Shown here: one piece after another, positions 49,401 through 61,200 of the stretch
How the letters are laid out: every line of letters starts with the position of its first letter
Position numbering within the stretch: position 1 is the first letter of the stretch
Origin: Phlebiopsis flavidoalba
Lineage: Eukaryota > Basidiomycota > Agaricomycetes > Polyporales > Phanerochaetaceae
Assembly: GCA_035772785.1 (NCBI GenBank)
Contig: JAOCPU010000001.1
Coordinates: forward strand, 930,001 to 994,000
DNA length: 64,000 nucleotides
Reading direction: 5' to 3'
The notes under the pieces: generated by a model
Seen by the model: the letters and a program-made list of their open reading frames with translations, nothing else
Told to the model about the DNA's origin: nothing
Databases searched by the model: none
Position numbers and translations under genes: made by a program

Positions 49401-50076
49401 TGTCGCCGGCAGGGTCTGCATGCTTGATGTACAAACCTAACTAAAAACAAGTGTGCAGCGGACGAAGACATTCCTGTTTTTCTGCGGAATTTTTTATTTT
49501 TTCGTGCAGGCAACCTTATTGAGCATGAGGGAGACGCCGAAACCCGATCATGAAAGCAAATGCCCTTCAATACGAGGACGTCCAGGCCGAGGCCGAACGC
49601 GTTTGCGCGCACAGATATTACAGATGATCTCGCGCGAATGCCAGCCCTCTAGGTCTAGAATGAGCATGTTGCCACGACTGCACACTCGCGAACCGTTCGC
49701 CAAATCAACCGAACATCACCCAATCTGAGACCCGTGCGCACAAACGGAACATCATCCTGGGCATATAGTCGAAGCCCATACCCCTACTTTGACTCCGATA
49801 CACGGAATTGATAAAACGGCTCTATCGCAGCATCGGTGCTCAGGTGACGTCCTTCATCCTCGCCACGCCGATGTGTGCCGCACGTGCGTAGGCTTCGTAA
49901 ACGACACGGGGCGTTCCTACTTCGCCACCAACCGGACGCGCCCACTCCCGGCACCACAGATGGCTTCCACACCCAGCACACCCAGACCGTGCAACGGGTC
50001 GCTGCATGGCGCTCCTTGCCAAGCCGTTTCCGGCGGTGTCTCTTCTGCGCGCTGCAACTTTGTTTTACTCGCGTGA
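46410..50076 (+). CDS. TFIIIC 90-kDa-type subunit (TFIIIC delta N-terminal and zf-TFIIIC domains)
   Basis: Subunit of RNA polymerase III factor TFIIIC, homologous to GTF3C4/Sfc9. Start MSAHYPILTALSLPAVSTFPSVRLL at 46410, then YGQAVLITRNAIYLL in a shifted frame. CEVILPPN and AVTESDHWTMGT near 46970-47035 match the WSP..LAVLTSN.EV.LW segment of the N-terminal beta-propeller. WVTYAALVAAL near 47720 and the GNVGCLEIFTFKITIHVPTK block follow. Near 48300-48500: LTVTLADGSFHVIQAVFN, then VFSKVEEEEVTKSDVNAIHGLASYDHDSVYTWIHE, a strong family signature, followed by DFSYKHDA and LWNGKTDD in shifted frames. The C-terminal zinc-binding domain near 49840-50060 has CRTCVGF and RRCLFC, ending NFVLLA-stop. The assignment rests on recalled family texture in order; the central part (48600-49700) is badly frame-broken. 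Confidence 0.7.
47371..47490 (+). repeat. T-rich tract inside the TFIIIC gene
   Basis: About 120 bases that are almost all T, ending in a T26 run (47463-47488). A smaller T-rich patch lies at 47119-47155. Probably intronic, but no clean splice pair was fixed. Confidence 0.75.
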
Positions 50077-50337
50077 TACTAAGGTTCCTACTCAGACTCA
50101 AATAAATTCAAAAGTCTTCAGTCGACAAACGTGCTCTCAAATTGATTACTCATAATCGGTTCACATAAGTGCAAAAGTGAAAGATAGGAAAGCGAAACGT
50201 AGGTGCGCACGGGTTCGTATGGGCTCGAAGGGGAAAGCCGAGTTGAACGTCGAACGATGCTAACAATGACCACAAAAGGAGAGATTCTTAGTAAAGGTGC
50301 GCCGCGCTTGGCGTTGGTTTCGCAAGAGAGCCCTGTA
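50077..50337. other. Spacer after the TFIIIC gene
   Basis: AT-balanced 3' flank; AATAAATTC at 50101-50109 resembles a polyadenylation signal. Confidence 0.35.
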
Positions 50338-50468
50338 CATGAGCGAGAGAGGCGACAAAAGACGAGTACGAGCGCATACATGAGCGAGAGCGCGACACAG
50401 GGACGAGTACGAAGCGTATATCATGAGCGAGAGGCGATCACAACACGAATACGGAGCGCGAGAGCATA
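50338..50468 (+). repeat. Three-copy tandem repeat, period 41-43 bases
   Basis: Copies begin at the recurring word CATGAGCGAGAG at 50338, 50379 and 50422. Each continues with a GCGACA/GCGATC-like part and ACGAGTACGAGCG/ACGAATACGGAGCG. Copies differ at a few positions. No gene covers it with confidence. Confidence 0.8.
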
Positions 50469-50579
50469 AACACTGCTAGAAAAGACACTCAGAAGCAACA
50501 AAAAAAAGAAAACAATACAGTGAATCATGTGCGCCTCAGATACCCCGAGCTTGAAGCGACTACGTGGTGTGTAAAAAAT

Positions 50580-51482
50580 ATCAGCTAGCAGTCATGCAGA
50601 TCGAGTGACTGACACGCACCCAAAGACTAGGCTCGAACTTTGGAGCCAGTACCCGCAGCGAGGCCATGATAGGGAACATCGTTAACTCCGCCCGGCCTTG
50701 CCTTACGCGCGGACTAGACGGTCGCCGCCTGGCTCGGTGGGCTCTACAAAAACCCCCCTTCCGAAGGGGCGGTCCCGACGCGAGCTGGCTACAGTCACCG
50801 CAGTCCCACTGCTCGAGGATGCTCCTCCTGCGAGTGTGCTGACCATTGCTCCGTTGGGTCATGCGCGTTGGTGGGTGCGGCTGGGCCAGGGTCGGCTTCC
50901 TCGTGCGGGCGTCGCCGTCGTCTCGGGTCGCTTCAAGGGCCTGCTGCTCACGCCGTAGAAGTGGTTCCCCCCAGCAATGGCAGACTGCGGCCGCGACTCA
51001 GGGAACTCATCACCGACGCGAAACCGAGGCCGAAACCGAAACCAAATCCAAACCAGAACCAGAAACGAAACCAGGTATCTACGGCGACCGCGGACTCGGA
51101 ACGAAAGGTGCTTTGGGACGGGCGCGACCGACTCGGATGGGGAACCTGTGAGATGAGAGGGTTAGATACCTTACCAGGCACTGCGCTGCGGCGTCCAACG
51201 TCTGGCACGGGGGGAGATGGGGAGTCTTGACGACGCAGGGGCGACCGAGCTGAGCATCGTTGCGCGAGTACAAGAACACGTAGCTGATCATCATGGTGTA
51301 CTTACACAGTTGGTCGATGTGTCTTGAGGGGGTAGGGGTCGCCATTGCTGAGCCACCGCAGCGCAGATGTTGTGGTTGAGATGAAAAGGAGGGTGAGGGG
51401 ACATTGAAAGCAGCCTGGTTCGTTTTAACGGGCCCGAAGCCAGCCTCGGCGGCAGGACGCCGGTCCAAAAGTAGACAGCCAC
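50580..51482 (-). CDS. Possible gene, unresolved
   Basis: The minus strand has protein-like pieces in changing frames: AVYFWTGVLPPRLASGP (51420-51480), an intron-like break near 51300, MMISYVFLYSRNDAQLG near 51255-51295, LPESRPQSAIAGGNHFYG near 50950-51010, and VSTLAGGASSSSGTAVTVASSRRDRPFGRGVFVEPTEP (50740-50860). A Lys/Pro or Phe/Trp-coding hexamer repeat (51019-51073) lies inside. No family recognised and no reliable start or stop. It could equally be non-coding. Confidence 0.25.
51019..51073. repeat. Degenerate hexamer repeat, CCRAAN type
   Basis: Nine or so consecutive variants of CCGAAA, CCAAAT, CCAGAA; translated it gives alternating KP/NP/NQ (plus) or F-G/F-W (minus). A simple-sequence expansion, possibly inside an unresolved gene. 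Confidence 0.7.
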
Positions 51483-52478
51483 CTTGCCTTTCTTGGAGTG
51501 TGCTTCCTGCGTGTGCTTACGTCATCGGGCTGATCCAGCTAGGAGAACGACATAGCTGCTGCCCTCTGCCAGCTGCATGTATACTACATTGCGGCACAAG
51601 AGAAATAGGGCTGGTTTTCCCTGAGCCCAAAGTCGAATTTTTTCTGGAGGGCGATTCGTTAGTTTGAGCAAAACACCACACCATTCACTTCTCAATCCAC
51701 AAAATATTCAAGACTGATTCAAGTTGACCGTTTTAGAGCCACCATCTCATCAGCACTGCAGTAAATCAACTATCTATGTCCTGCTCTTATGAAATCTTTT
51801 ACCTTGATTTTCCCCCCCCTTCTCCTACGATAGAATTAACCGCGCACCTATCAGCAAAGCGCAAATGGGCCGCGCGCTCAACTCGTGACTTGTATACGGC
51901 ATTGGCGTTGTGGACATGATGTGCAATGATCCATGTCAAGGCACGTTACACAACGCGCCGCATTGCAGTACATTATTGGAGGACGGATTCGCGCGCGCCG
52001 ACCAGGAATCCTGGTGGACGCTCCGGTTTGCCCATCGGTCCGACACATCTATCATTGTTACGTACCCCGCACCGGCGCGCCCGTCCGTCCATCTGCCAGC
52101 CCTTGAGAAAAGGAAAGGGTCAAAGTCTGTTGGTTCGACAAGCAGAAAGTTGGCGGATGATACATTGAGCCAGGAGAGCATGATTATTTACAGCTCGAGC
52201 GAAAAAAGAATTTACAAGAATAATATTACAGTTGGTGTACAAGACCTACAAGACGGCGGCGGCTACCGCGGGTGGTAAGAATAGCGCATGCAAGCTGCAA
52301 GAAATGGCTGTGCCATGCAAGAGAGGGGTGTGAGTGACATCATACAAAAAATATTGGGTACACGAAAGGCAGGGCGCGAAAGGCGGGTGGGCAATCAATC
52401 TTACAGACTCCGACAAGGGGTTAAGGTTTCTAGCAGGCTTCAAAACTCATAAGTGTGGGTGTGGGAGGCAGGGCGCGC
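51483..52478. other. Gene-poor stretch
   Basis: Mostly AT-rich with C9 at about 51812-51820. A 122-codon plus frame (51910-52278) and overlapping minus frames have no family features. Nothing supported. Confidence 0.35.
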
Positions 52479-53757
52479 TCACGAGTAGCACGTAACGAGG
52501 AGGACACCGAGGCCCCGTGTTCTTTACGAACTCGCGGGGGACCCGGCGGCGGTGGAGATCCTTCACGAGGGACTTGCGTTGCGACGGCTCGGGTGCATCA
52601 CGCTGCGCAGCGCGTCGAGAGGCCCTTGTTGCGCTGCTCGAGGTAGTCGCGCACATTGAGGAAGACGCTCGGACTTGGGAGCAGCGCTTTCGCGGCCCGG
52701 ATTGTGCAAGGGGGGAGAGACTTGGAAGATGGTAGAATGACCTGCTCAGAGCCCGCGGAAAGGCTCGGCTGCGGCCGTTTTGAGCACAAACCGAAGCTCG
52801 ACAATGAGGGCCTGGAGGAGGGTTAAGAATTTCGTCTTCTTCCTGGTCTCGTCAGACGGGGGGAACGATAAGAAACTGGGATAGCAATGATGTCATTAGT
52901 CGAGACACGAGTAACCAAGCATTGGGAGAACTGACGAAGAGACATATTGCACCGCGTCGTCGTATAATGACCCCGACTTGACGTCTCACCGCCTCCGAGG
53001 CATCAGTCGACAATGGGCCGCGTGCCGACCCAGACTCGCGCTTGGGTGTGCGTGGGCGCAGCAGCGGCCTGAGCGGCCTTCTTGGCCTTCCTCGCCGCCA
53101 AATTCTTCTTCGCCTTCTTCGACTCGGGTGCCGACAGCGCGCCCGCAACCTTCGCCCTTGTTCTTCTTGCGTCTGGCGCGTCGCCGGAGGGGATTGAGCG
53201 AGGGGCAGCGTCGGTGTGGGCGGGGGCGCAGAGCGTAGCGACGCCCGTCGCAGCTGCGGCAGCGCGCTTCCGCGCCGCGATACGACGCGACCGCCTTAGT
53301 GGCGTCGAGGGCGGCTGCGACGCGGGGGCCTACAGAGTCGTCGTCGCTGTCCTCGCTGTCGACCGCGAGGGTCAGGTGAACACGTCCGAGAGGCCGTCAA
53401 TGGACGAGACGCTGGGCGCTGCCCGAGGCCCGTGCAGACACGGCGCGAGTCGCGGGTCGCTGGGGCTGGCCCGAGGACGATGAAGTCGTCGTCGGAGAAG
53501 AGCTCGGGGCGAGCGCAGCGCCGCGCTGGCTCGAGAGCACCGACGCGGGAGAGGTCGGACACGGACCAGACGATCTCGTCTTCCTCCGAGCTGTCGCCCG
53601 AGAAGCTGGCAAAGGACTCGTCCGAGAGAGAGGTGTGCTCGGCGTCGTCGCTCGTGTGTCTTACGACTGCAGGGGCGGGGGATGAAGCTGAACGACGAGG
53701 CGAGCGAGGGCGGCGAGCGGCCCCCGAGGTCGGGGCAGAGCGGGGCGAGGGCGCCAT
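52479..53757 (-). CDS. Conserved Lys-rich basidiomycete protein, function unknown
   Basis: The start at 53757 gives MAPSPRSAPTSGAARRPRSPRR, a disordered basic N-terminus, then TSLSDESFASFSGDSSEEDEIVWSVSDLSRVGALEP (53540-53650) and PELFSDDDFIVLG (53480-53515). A Lys/Ala-rich segment follows around 53060-53180, broken by indels but readable as RRKKNKG, ESKKAKKNLAARKAKKAAQAAAAP and TRPIVDASEAVRR. The C-terminal conserved part is LQALIVEFGLCSK, LPSS.RAAKALL.S.VFLNVRDYLEQRNKGL (52640-52720), HPSR.ALVKDLHRR (52550-52590), EFVKNTGP and VTCYS-stop at 52479. The same layout (acidic DDDF motif, KKAKK region, helical LNVRDYL..R.KG end) occurs in other agaricomycetes as I recall it, with no known role. 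Confidence 0.62.
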
Positions 53758-54217
53758 GGCTCTGTGGGGGTACTATGTGTCGAGCAGCGACGAGGGCTCG
53801 AAGATAGATAAGTAGAAAGACGGGACTAGAGTAGAGACAAGAGTAACTCAAGGAGAGAGAGGAGGGAGGAGCGAGCGAATGTGGCGGTCGTCAACGAGGG
53901 GCAATAAAAGGGAGAGTCGGACCCCCGCACCCAATTGGGAAAACGCGAGATAGATCGTCGCCACAACCGTGGGCCCATCCGCCCTCGCTCGCCATCTCCT
54001 CCCAGAATGCACACAGATTTCAGTCCCAACATGCGGCTGGCATGTGTTGATCCAGACTTTGCTTGCGCTGCATACTTCCCCACTCACGCGATGACGACGA
54101 CTCTGCAAACTGAAGCCGGCTTAAATTGCAGGCTCGCAACTCCGACACCACTCCGTTAATTGAACAGCACAGCCCCTCGTACGCCCACGACCAGCTGATA
54201 ACTACTCTTCAGTTCCC
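53758..54217. other. Spacer: promoter of the Lys-rich gene and 3' flank of the RCC1-like gene
   Basis: The plus-strand sequence has GAGAGAGAGGAGGGAGG at 53852-53870 (a pyrimidine-rich tract on the coding strand of the minus gene). No gene supported. Confidence 0.4.
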
Positions 54218-56446
54218 TTACTGGCATATCCGCCAGTACACGACACTGTTCCCCATCCAGCACGACCGCACGCTGCTCGACGGCCACCCGGCGCTTCCAC
54301 AACTTGCCCTGGAGGTCCCTCACGTCGGCCTTGCGCTTCTGCTCAGGATGACGCGCTCGCCGTTCGGCGCGTGCAGGGCCCACGGCGCGGCGAGAGGCTT
54401 CCACGCATTCCCGTTCCCAAGCTGAAAGTCCTGATTCGCATCCCCACACGAGCAGGTCTCGACCCGCGCCGCCAGGGCCTCCTCCGCGAGGGTGTCGAGG
54501 GTGAGCAGGACGTGTCCCGTTGGGCGACGCCGAGATACGCGTACGGGTGGATCGCCTGGCACTTCAGTGCAGTGTCTTCTCGTCTATCTGTTGGTTATTC
54601 CGCCCCTGCGGTCTTTTCATTTTTTCATATTATGAGCATTGGTATCTCGCTCCGGCTAGGCAAGGACGTACATTCGAGCAGCCCGCTGACGTTCTTTGTA
54701 CGCACTGGCGTGCCCCTGGCAGTTGTCCGTTTGCTGTACTGCGCGTTACCACAGGCACGCCCAAAAACTGGCCGTTGCCGCAACGCGAGCACGTCCACAA
54801 ACGGCTAAGGGGATGTGCCATTTGATCGCTCGACTTTGAAAAACGTCAAATCGCCGCCTGTACATCCGAATGAGAGGTGCTCCCTTGTCATACAATTTCA
54901 GGAAGCGACCCACCGGCGTCAGACGTCTAGACATGCTGTTCGCATGGTGGCGGGAGTCGACCTCCACAGTACAACCTCGGTAGGCACTGTAATTGCTTCA
55001 AGCCGTAACGTTTTCCTACCCAGACCGATTTTGCCCTAAATCAGGCGTCAGCATACCTCAAGGGCGCGGGACCAGCGAACACGGCCCTACCCAAACTCAT
55101 TTGCGCCCCATCCGCATTCGGATGAACTGCGTCCATTGGTCGTTGCGCACGAAGCTGCTCCTCGCTCCTGTCGCGATCTGGGCAGACCTCCACGCCCTTG
55201 AGAGCCGGCAACTTCTCGAACAGCTTATCGGAAAAGTGGATACTCGAGTCGTCAGCCGGTGCGACAGCCTCCGCGGACTTTGTCTCTGAAATTCGGCGGA
55301 TGGCCGGCCGCAGTGGATTTTTGCGTATGGGTCTGCGATGGCCTTCGGGGTCAGCTCGAGCTGTGTCCGCGCGTGGGGATGCGTGGGTCCCCGCCGTACG
55401 CCGACCGTCTGGCACATCCACCTTTCGGATACCGAGTTGCCCATATGCGTTCGCCTGGCGGTTGATGGGGTGTGCAAATGTGCGGCCCTTGTTGGTCAAC
55501 GCGAGCAGATGGTCCTTTCCGGATGATATAGAGACAAATCTGGATGCAAATAGTCAGCATCAACATGCATATAGTAAGCTTAATACATCATCACTTTCGC
55601 CGTATCCGAGCTTCTCGTTTGCCGAGAGCTGAGCAAAGTCGACCGTTCTCCTCTTCACCCCAAAAAACCAGCCGGTGCCCCACCAAGGCGTGCTGGACGG
55701 CGTAGGCTGCCCCTGCCGCGAGCTCCTGCTTTGCCTGAGTAGACGGCAAGGCATAAATGTGACCCGAAGTCGACAATGCAAATAGCCTATCCGGGGTGGT
55801 CTGGATCCGCACAATATTCTGATACACGCTCGTCAAGGGATTGTGAGACTGCGCGAAGGATAGGAACACACCTTTCCCCGCAGTGTGAGGACGGGTTTTG
55901 CCAGACGTGGATGCTGAACCAGCGGCCCCGAAGAAGCCATCACGCCCATTGATACACGTCCCCGTTTTGCATCAATGCAGGCCTGCGTGACGGTCGCTGC
56001 ATTTGATAGATCGCGCAAGGCGACGTCTTTGAGCCAATCCGCGACTGCAGGGGTGCGGATGGACTCGGGTAGCCCCTTCATTCCCGGTAAGAGTGTGGTT
56101 TCTGCATCAGAGTGTTCAGCGTCGAGAGCACTCGTCGCTCGTATAATAGTCGACGTACCTATTTGAGCCCCACACGAGCGAACACAGACCACCATCCTCG
56201 GGCGATACTCCCGTGACGGCGCAGCATTCAGAGAGGCATCCTTCGCGTCCGTGACGTGCGGCGGTCGTTGTGGATAACATCACGTGTTGCGTACCAGAAG
56301 CTTCCCACTGCTGCAGTGGCAGAGACAGCCAGTAATGTTGACCGGCCTAGAGTCGCTTGACGAGGCCGAGCCGACGAAGCTTGCGAGAAGAGCCGCTTGC
56401 GAGCGAGAGGTGCGGATTGCGCGAGAGTGCGAGAAGAGCGTAACAT
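54218..56446 (-). CDS. FMP25: Mitochondrial RCC1-like repeat protein, FMP25 family
   Basis: Yeast Fmp25 is a mitochondrial inner-membrane protein needed for respiratory complex III assembly. Start MLRSSRTLAQSAPLARKRLFSQASSARPRQA at 56446 is a typical Arg/Ser-rich presequence, followed by a membrane span LLAVSATAAVGSFWYAT. RCC1-like blade text follows: QNIVRIQTTPDRLFALSTSGHIYALPS (55730-55820), WFFGVKRRTVDFAQL near 55620-55670, a damaged GRDH segment then LLALTNKGRTFAHPINRQANAYGQLG (55430-55500), IPALKGVEVAQIATGARSSFV in mixed frames near 55170-55210 and RVLGWGANEFGQIG-like text (55080-55130). Near 54390-54480 it reads LDTLAEEALAARVETCSCGDANQDFQLGNG, and the end matches the family's VEQRA.. 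block, stopping at 54218 (alternative 54156). Introns and indels are frequent. Divergent from the next gene. Confidence 0.8.
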
Positions 56447-56682
56447 TGTGATGAGTACGCGCAGTGTAGAGTTTGAGTCGACTTGATTTGCCTTTCTGCA
56501 ATTAAGCAGATAACGACTTTTGTAATGTCGAGGTGGTCCCGAGCGAATGTCCTCGGGCGAAAGCGGGAAGCAGACGAGAGAAAGTGGAAATGGGCGCTCC
56601 TCATTGGTCCATCACCGTGCCGCCGCCCTCCGTCATACCATCGGCGCGCGCGTCCTGCTTGTCATTTACCACAACCTCGACC
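56447..56682. promoter_or_regulatory. Divergent promoter, FMP25 and small conserved gene
   Basis: 236 bases between the divergent starts at 56446 (-) and about 56683 (+). CTCCTCATTGGTCCATC near 56596 holds an ATTGG (CCAAT-box) on the plus strand. Such sites often occur in nuclear genes for mitochondrial proteins; the role here is inferred. Confidence 0.4.
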
Positions 56683-57463
56683 ATGGGCGGGCGCGTCGTC
56701 GAAAGTTGCCCGCCAGCTACCCAAAACAAAGGTGTCCCCGACGTTTGCTGGTGTGCAAAGGCGCCTGGCGTCGGGCAGGCTCCTGCGAGCGAGCAGCCGC
56801 GGCCTAGGGCCGAGCACGCTGAGCTCGGGGCGCGCGACCGGCGGAGGTCAGCGATACAAGGACTGAAGGTGCGCGACATAAACACCCGTATACACGCTGG
56901 TGCTGATGATAACGCAAGTAAGCCATTGAACCGGGATTCGGGCGACCCACACTTCTCGCAAAGCTCAACCAGCTCGGCCCCCCGTCAAAGTCGACCACAC
57001 ACATGCACACCATCCGCCCCGTACGTCGCGCATATACCCCGCCTACCCAACGCTAACAGCCCCACAGGCAGCAGTCCCACGCGAAACACGTCTACGAGAC
57101 GCGCCTGCAGTCCGAGCTCGAGGCGCGCACCGCTCGCGTCCATCCGTTCGCGCGGACAACCGCCTGCTCGCGGCGGCGCTGCACGATCTGCTCGAGGAGC
57201 GCAAGCACGCGAAGAGCCGGGATGACCTGGAGCGTATTGCGCGCCGGTACGAGGTGGACGTCGAGCGGCTCGAGGGAATTGCGCGGTATTGTGAGCACGC
57301 CGAGCCGACGGTACGATCACCAGCGTCGATCAAGCGGGTGCCAAGGACGACGGTCGGAGGTGACCACGTTCAAAGTAGTACGCGTTATTTATTCACTTTT
57401 TAGCGTATGATGTGGCTGACGCGACTATAGGCGATGTGGGTCGAGCCGACCTTGACAAAGTGA
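56683..57463 (+). CDS. Small conserved basidiomycete protein, function unknown
   Basis: ATG in an ACCATGG context at 56683. Exon 1 in mixed frames reads SSKVARQLPKTKVSPTFAG, then GVGQAP and a Pro/Arg-rich part. After an intron (GTGCGC...CGCAAG) the next exon reads FGRPTLLAKLNQLGPP near 56940-56985 and HTIRP; a GTACGT...CCACAG intron leads to HAKHVYETRLQSELEARTA, LLAAALHDLLEERKHAKSRDDLERIARRYEVDVERLEGIARY (57165-57300) and VTTFK. A last intron (57379-57430) joins AMWVEPTLTK-stop at 57461-57463. The E.RKHAKSRDDLE.IA..Y..DV..LE.IAR helix pair and MWVEP end are distinctive, and I recall similar agaricomycete proteins, but not a function. Its position beside FMP25 hints at a mitochondrial role; this is only an inference. 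Confidence 0.6.
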
Positions 57464-58282
57464 TCCCGAATAAAGGCAGATAATGTCAACACACTCACTC
57501 CCCACTCTGCATATAGCATATACACAGCAGCTGTACAATGGCGTGGACGCTCATTCTTAGCTGAGGAACAGCCTCTTGTCCTGACAAGCCCCTTGGCTAT
57601 GGACCCTCCAGGAAGGCTGAGGAGAGACAGTTAGGCTCACATGAGGAGCAGGGGCACCACGCACTCCGGCAGAAGTTGGAATCCTCTATACAATTTCGTA
57701 GGCTAGGTTTACTTGTAGCCATTCCATATTATACATAGTCGTAGCAGACATTGACGGACGAGACAGACGAGAGACGTTCGGACGCAACGGGGTAGAAAGG
57801 AGGAAAGGCAGGAAAGAAAAAACGCCAAGCCAAAAATACATGTGAGGAGAAATGAGGTTTGATGAGATATATTCGACCCGCTTTGTATTTCACCCCATCC
57901 TGCAAGAACATATAACGTCCGACGGAAGAGGAACAATGAACGCTCCGACCATCAAAAAAGGGGAGATTTTGTGGTACTTTTTTGGCGATGCGACGAGACA
58001 AGTGGTTGGTGGGGGAGACTGCGTGGGAACCCGGAGATTGTGGTGCGTGCGAGCATAGAGAAAATGTTGAGAGAGCCGGAAGGAAGCAGGGTATATAACG
58101 CAGCACCGCTGGGACCGCATGAAGCACGCTTGTGAGAGATTGGAAAGGGGGAATCAAGTGAGCGGAACCAGTTGGGCTGAGGGACGAGGGCGCGTGCGGG
58201 TCTCCAAGGGGTCTGCAGACGGGTGGAAAAAAAGAGTTCATGATCATTCGTGACCGGTCCCGAGAATTCCGTAAAGAGTACG
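57464..58282. other. Spacer between convergent genes
   Basis: Contains the 3' flanks of the small conserved gene (+) and the PUF gene (-). A 232-codon minus frame crosses it, but after 58283 its composition is no longer protein-like. No gene supported. Confidence 0.45.
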
Positions 58283-61200
58283 TTAAGCGTGGTAAGCACC
58301 CATGTTGGCGCGAGTTCTGTTGGTACATCTGGTACAAAGTATGCTTTGGTAGACCATGCGGCGGGATCGACTGCGCGACTGGTGGCATCCCGTTGTAAGG
58401 GGCAGGAGCCGGGCTCATGCTAAGCATGTTTGCGGCTTTTGCGTCAGGCTGGGGGATTGTCCACCGTAGGGCATGGCAGCGGCCTGAACAGGGGAGCGCC
58501 GTTGCGGCGTGGGACTTACCCGTTTCTCGGGGTTCCTGCGTCAGGGGTCCGTGCGCGCGTTAAAGGTGGTTGAAGGGGGTCAGAGGCAGGCGAGGAAGGT
58601 GGACGCGAAGGAGTGATGCCGTTGCGCGTGCGGTTGCCGTTGTTCTGCTGGGGCTGAGCCTGTCCGTAGCCTGGATCGATTTGCAGGCGAGGAGGACCCC
58701 GCAGCCGCGTTGCTCTGAACGACACCCATCTGCAGAGCAGCCATCATCGAAGCCAGACCCTGATCGGTGGAAGGATATCCAGCAGGGAGGCCCGGGACAA
58801 CCGAAGGTGCTCTGAGAAGTGTACTTGGCCTTGGTCGGCTGGGGGCGCGTTCGTAGTGGGTACGTCGGCTGCAGGTTGGGGACAGGGAGGCCGACCTCCT
58901 CGATGAGACGGCGGTAACGCTTGTGTCGCAATAACCTTGAGCTCGATCAACACGCGCTTGGTGGGCCTCGACATAGGTCGATCGCTGATCAGGGTTCACG
59001 AAGGGGCTGGTCAGGATCTTGTGGACAACAGCGACACCATTAACCTGATCGCCGAGCACGTCGGTCAGGACGTGATCGTTCGGCGACTGGAAGAGCGCCT
59101 CGATGACCTGAGCCGATGCCTCAGGCTCCACCTTCTGGTTGACGATCCGGAGAACGGTCAGGGACGCCAGCTTATGTGTGCAGAGGTGGGAAAGGTGGGG
59201 CGTGAAGCGAGGAGCCAACAGACTGTACCGCGAAGGGAAGTTCGACGTGTCGAGGAGCCATGTGAGCAAGAGCGCGCCATTAGGGTTGGTGGCCAGAGGA
59301 ATGGAGTTCAGAATGACGGCAGTGGCGACGCGGCGTTGCTGGCTGACAGTGATGTGAGAGCTCTCGAGACAGGCCCGCATGCTGCGGGCGCCGAAACGAC
59401 TTGAGCGATCTCCCACAAACGGTCGATCATGGCCTCGAAGAGGAAGTCCGTGGCGGGGGCGCCGAAAACGAAGGCAGCATCTAGCGTAGTAGAGTTAGTT
59501 AGGCGCAAGTGTTAAAAGAGAGATTCACTGACTGTACAACATAGTTTCCGAACTGATCTAACAACAGAGGTGGTACATAGGGCCTCAGGTTTTGAGTAAC
59601 GAGGGCCACTTCATCAGGTGATTGTACACATTCTATAATCTTCTGGGCAGCCCATGTACCGTTCTTGTGGATAACCAATCATCGCGATGTGCGGAGCGAT
59701 GCGCTCGAGCATGGCCAGACGGGGACCAGGGGAACATTTCTCAAACAACTTTTGGACGACCTGTACGCGTATGCATTGAGATACTGGTACAACCTAGATA
59801 AACTACACTTACCGTGTTGCCAAAGCCAGTCCGAAGCGAGGTCCACAATCTCCCCGTCGAGGAAGTCTCCTGCGATGTTGTCGATCTCCTCGGTGGTAAT
59901 GTTTGGGGAGTCCAAGCGCTTCCTGAGCTCGCGCAGTTTGGGCGCATCCCAGCGACGGTTATGAGACCGCTCCGACACAAGTGGAATAGTGGTGTAGTAC
60001 ATAGTCGGAGGTCGGAAACTCTGAATTCAATGAGCGGCGTGATGGCTCCTGAGTGGTTCAACACGTACCAGCAAGTGCCTGAATGTCAGCATCGGCATCG
60101 GCAGCTCCACCGCTGAGCTCGCGCATAATCATCTGCTGCTCTGTCACCGATGCCTGCCATCCGGCGGCCCTGGTAAGCGGCGTCGAGCTGGGCATTATGC
60201 AGGCCAGATCCGATCATGCTCAGAAGGAGGTTTCGAGCGGTAGTTCTCCACATTGCCGCTGAGCACCTGTTGATCAACCGGGATGGTCGAGGCTCCCTTG
60301 ACGTTGCGGAGTGCGTGAATGGTCGCTCCCACACTGAGATCACCGACGCCTTGGATGTTGAGAGGGGCACCTTCGTCCTGAGCACCCTCCTGGCCGTTCT
60401 TCACTGGGACCTTGGCGAAGCCGATGCGAATAGCGCCGACGTCACTACCTAAGACATCCCGTCCATTAAGTGCCTTCCTCGCCCTGACAGCATCATCGAG
60501 GCGCTCGAAGTTGACTGTGGGTAAATGTTAATCTAGGTGATCAACTTCAGCTGACGCGAACACCTACTGAAACCACAGTTCTTTGTGAGTCAGCAATCGA
60601 GCGGACTCGATGGGGCCGTAAGGACTGAATGCTACACTGAGAATAGTGGCCGGAGTCGTGGTGGAAGGGATGGAAACCGATCCAGAGCGCGCGAGTAGGG
60701 GTCGACTGAAGCTGGGCATCCATGCCGGCAAGGCCTGCATTGTTGGGCGAGTTTCTTGTTCAATCCACCACCAGGCGAGGTAGCGATAGGACTGTTGAGG
60801 TTGGTGCCCTTCGCAGGTGCCACGGGCGCACTGTCAGCCTTGCCAAAGCCGATGCGAACGTCTGGCCATTGGGCATGCCGATATCACCCCCGAGGCGGTT
60901 CAGGACGTCGTCCTTTCGCACGGATCGCATCAGCCTGGTCAACAAAGTTGACGAAGCCGCACTCCTGAACGGTCAATGTCAGATTGATGAGAATGGGCAT
61001 GAAACAAAGTTATCTTGCCTTCTCGGCAGCAAACGCAGGCTCTCAATCGGGCGCCATAGCGGGAGCGAATACATGGATGAGCTGCTCGCTGGTGACCGAG
61101 CTGTCGAGGTTGCCGATCCAGAGCGAGCGGGTAGGCGTCTGCATCTGCGTTGCTGCATTATCCGAGTTTTTGGGCGAGACCGAGCGGCCCTGAGTGTTGG

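Noticed and set aside
50338..50468. CRISPR-like direct repeats
   Set aside because: Head-to-tail copies with no spacers, in a eukaryotic context.
53296..53815. Plus-strand frames over the Lys-rich gene
   Set aside because: Antisense shadows of the minus-strand coding region, which has the conserved motifs.
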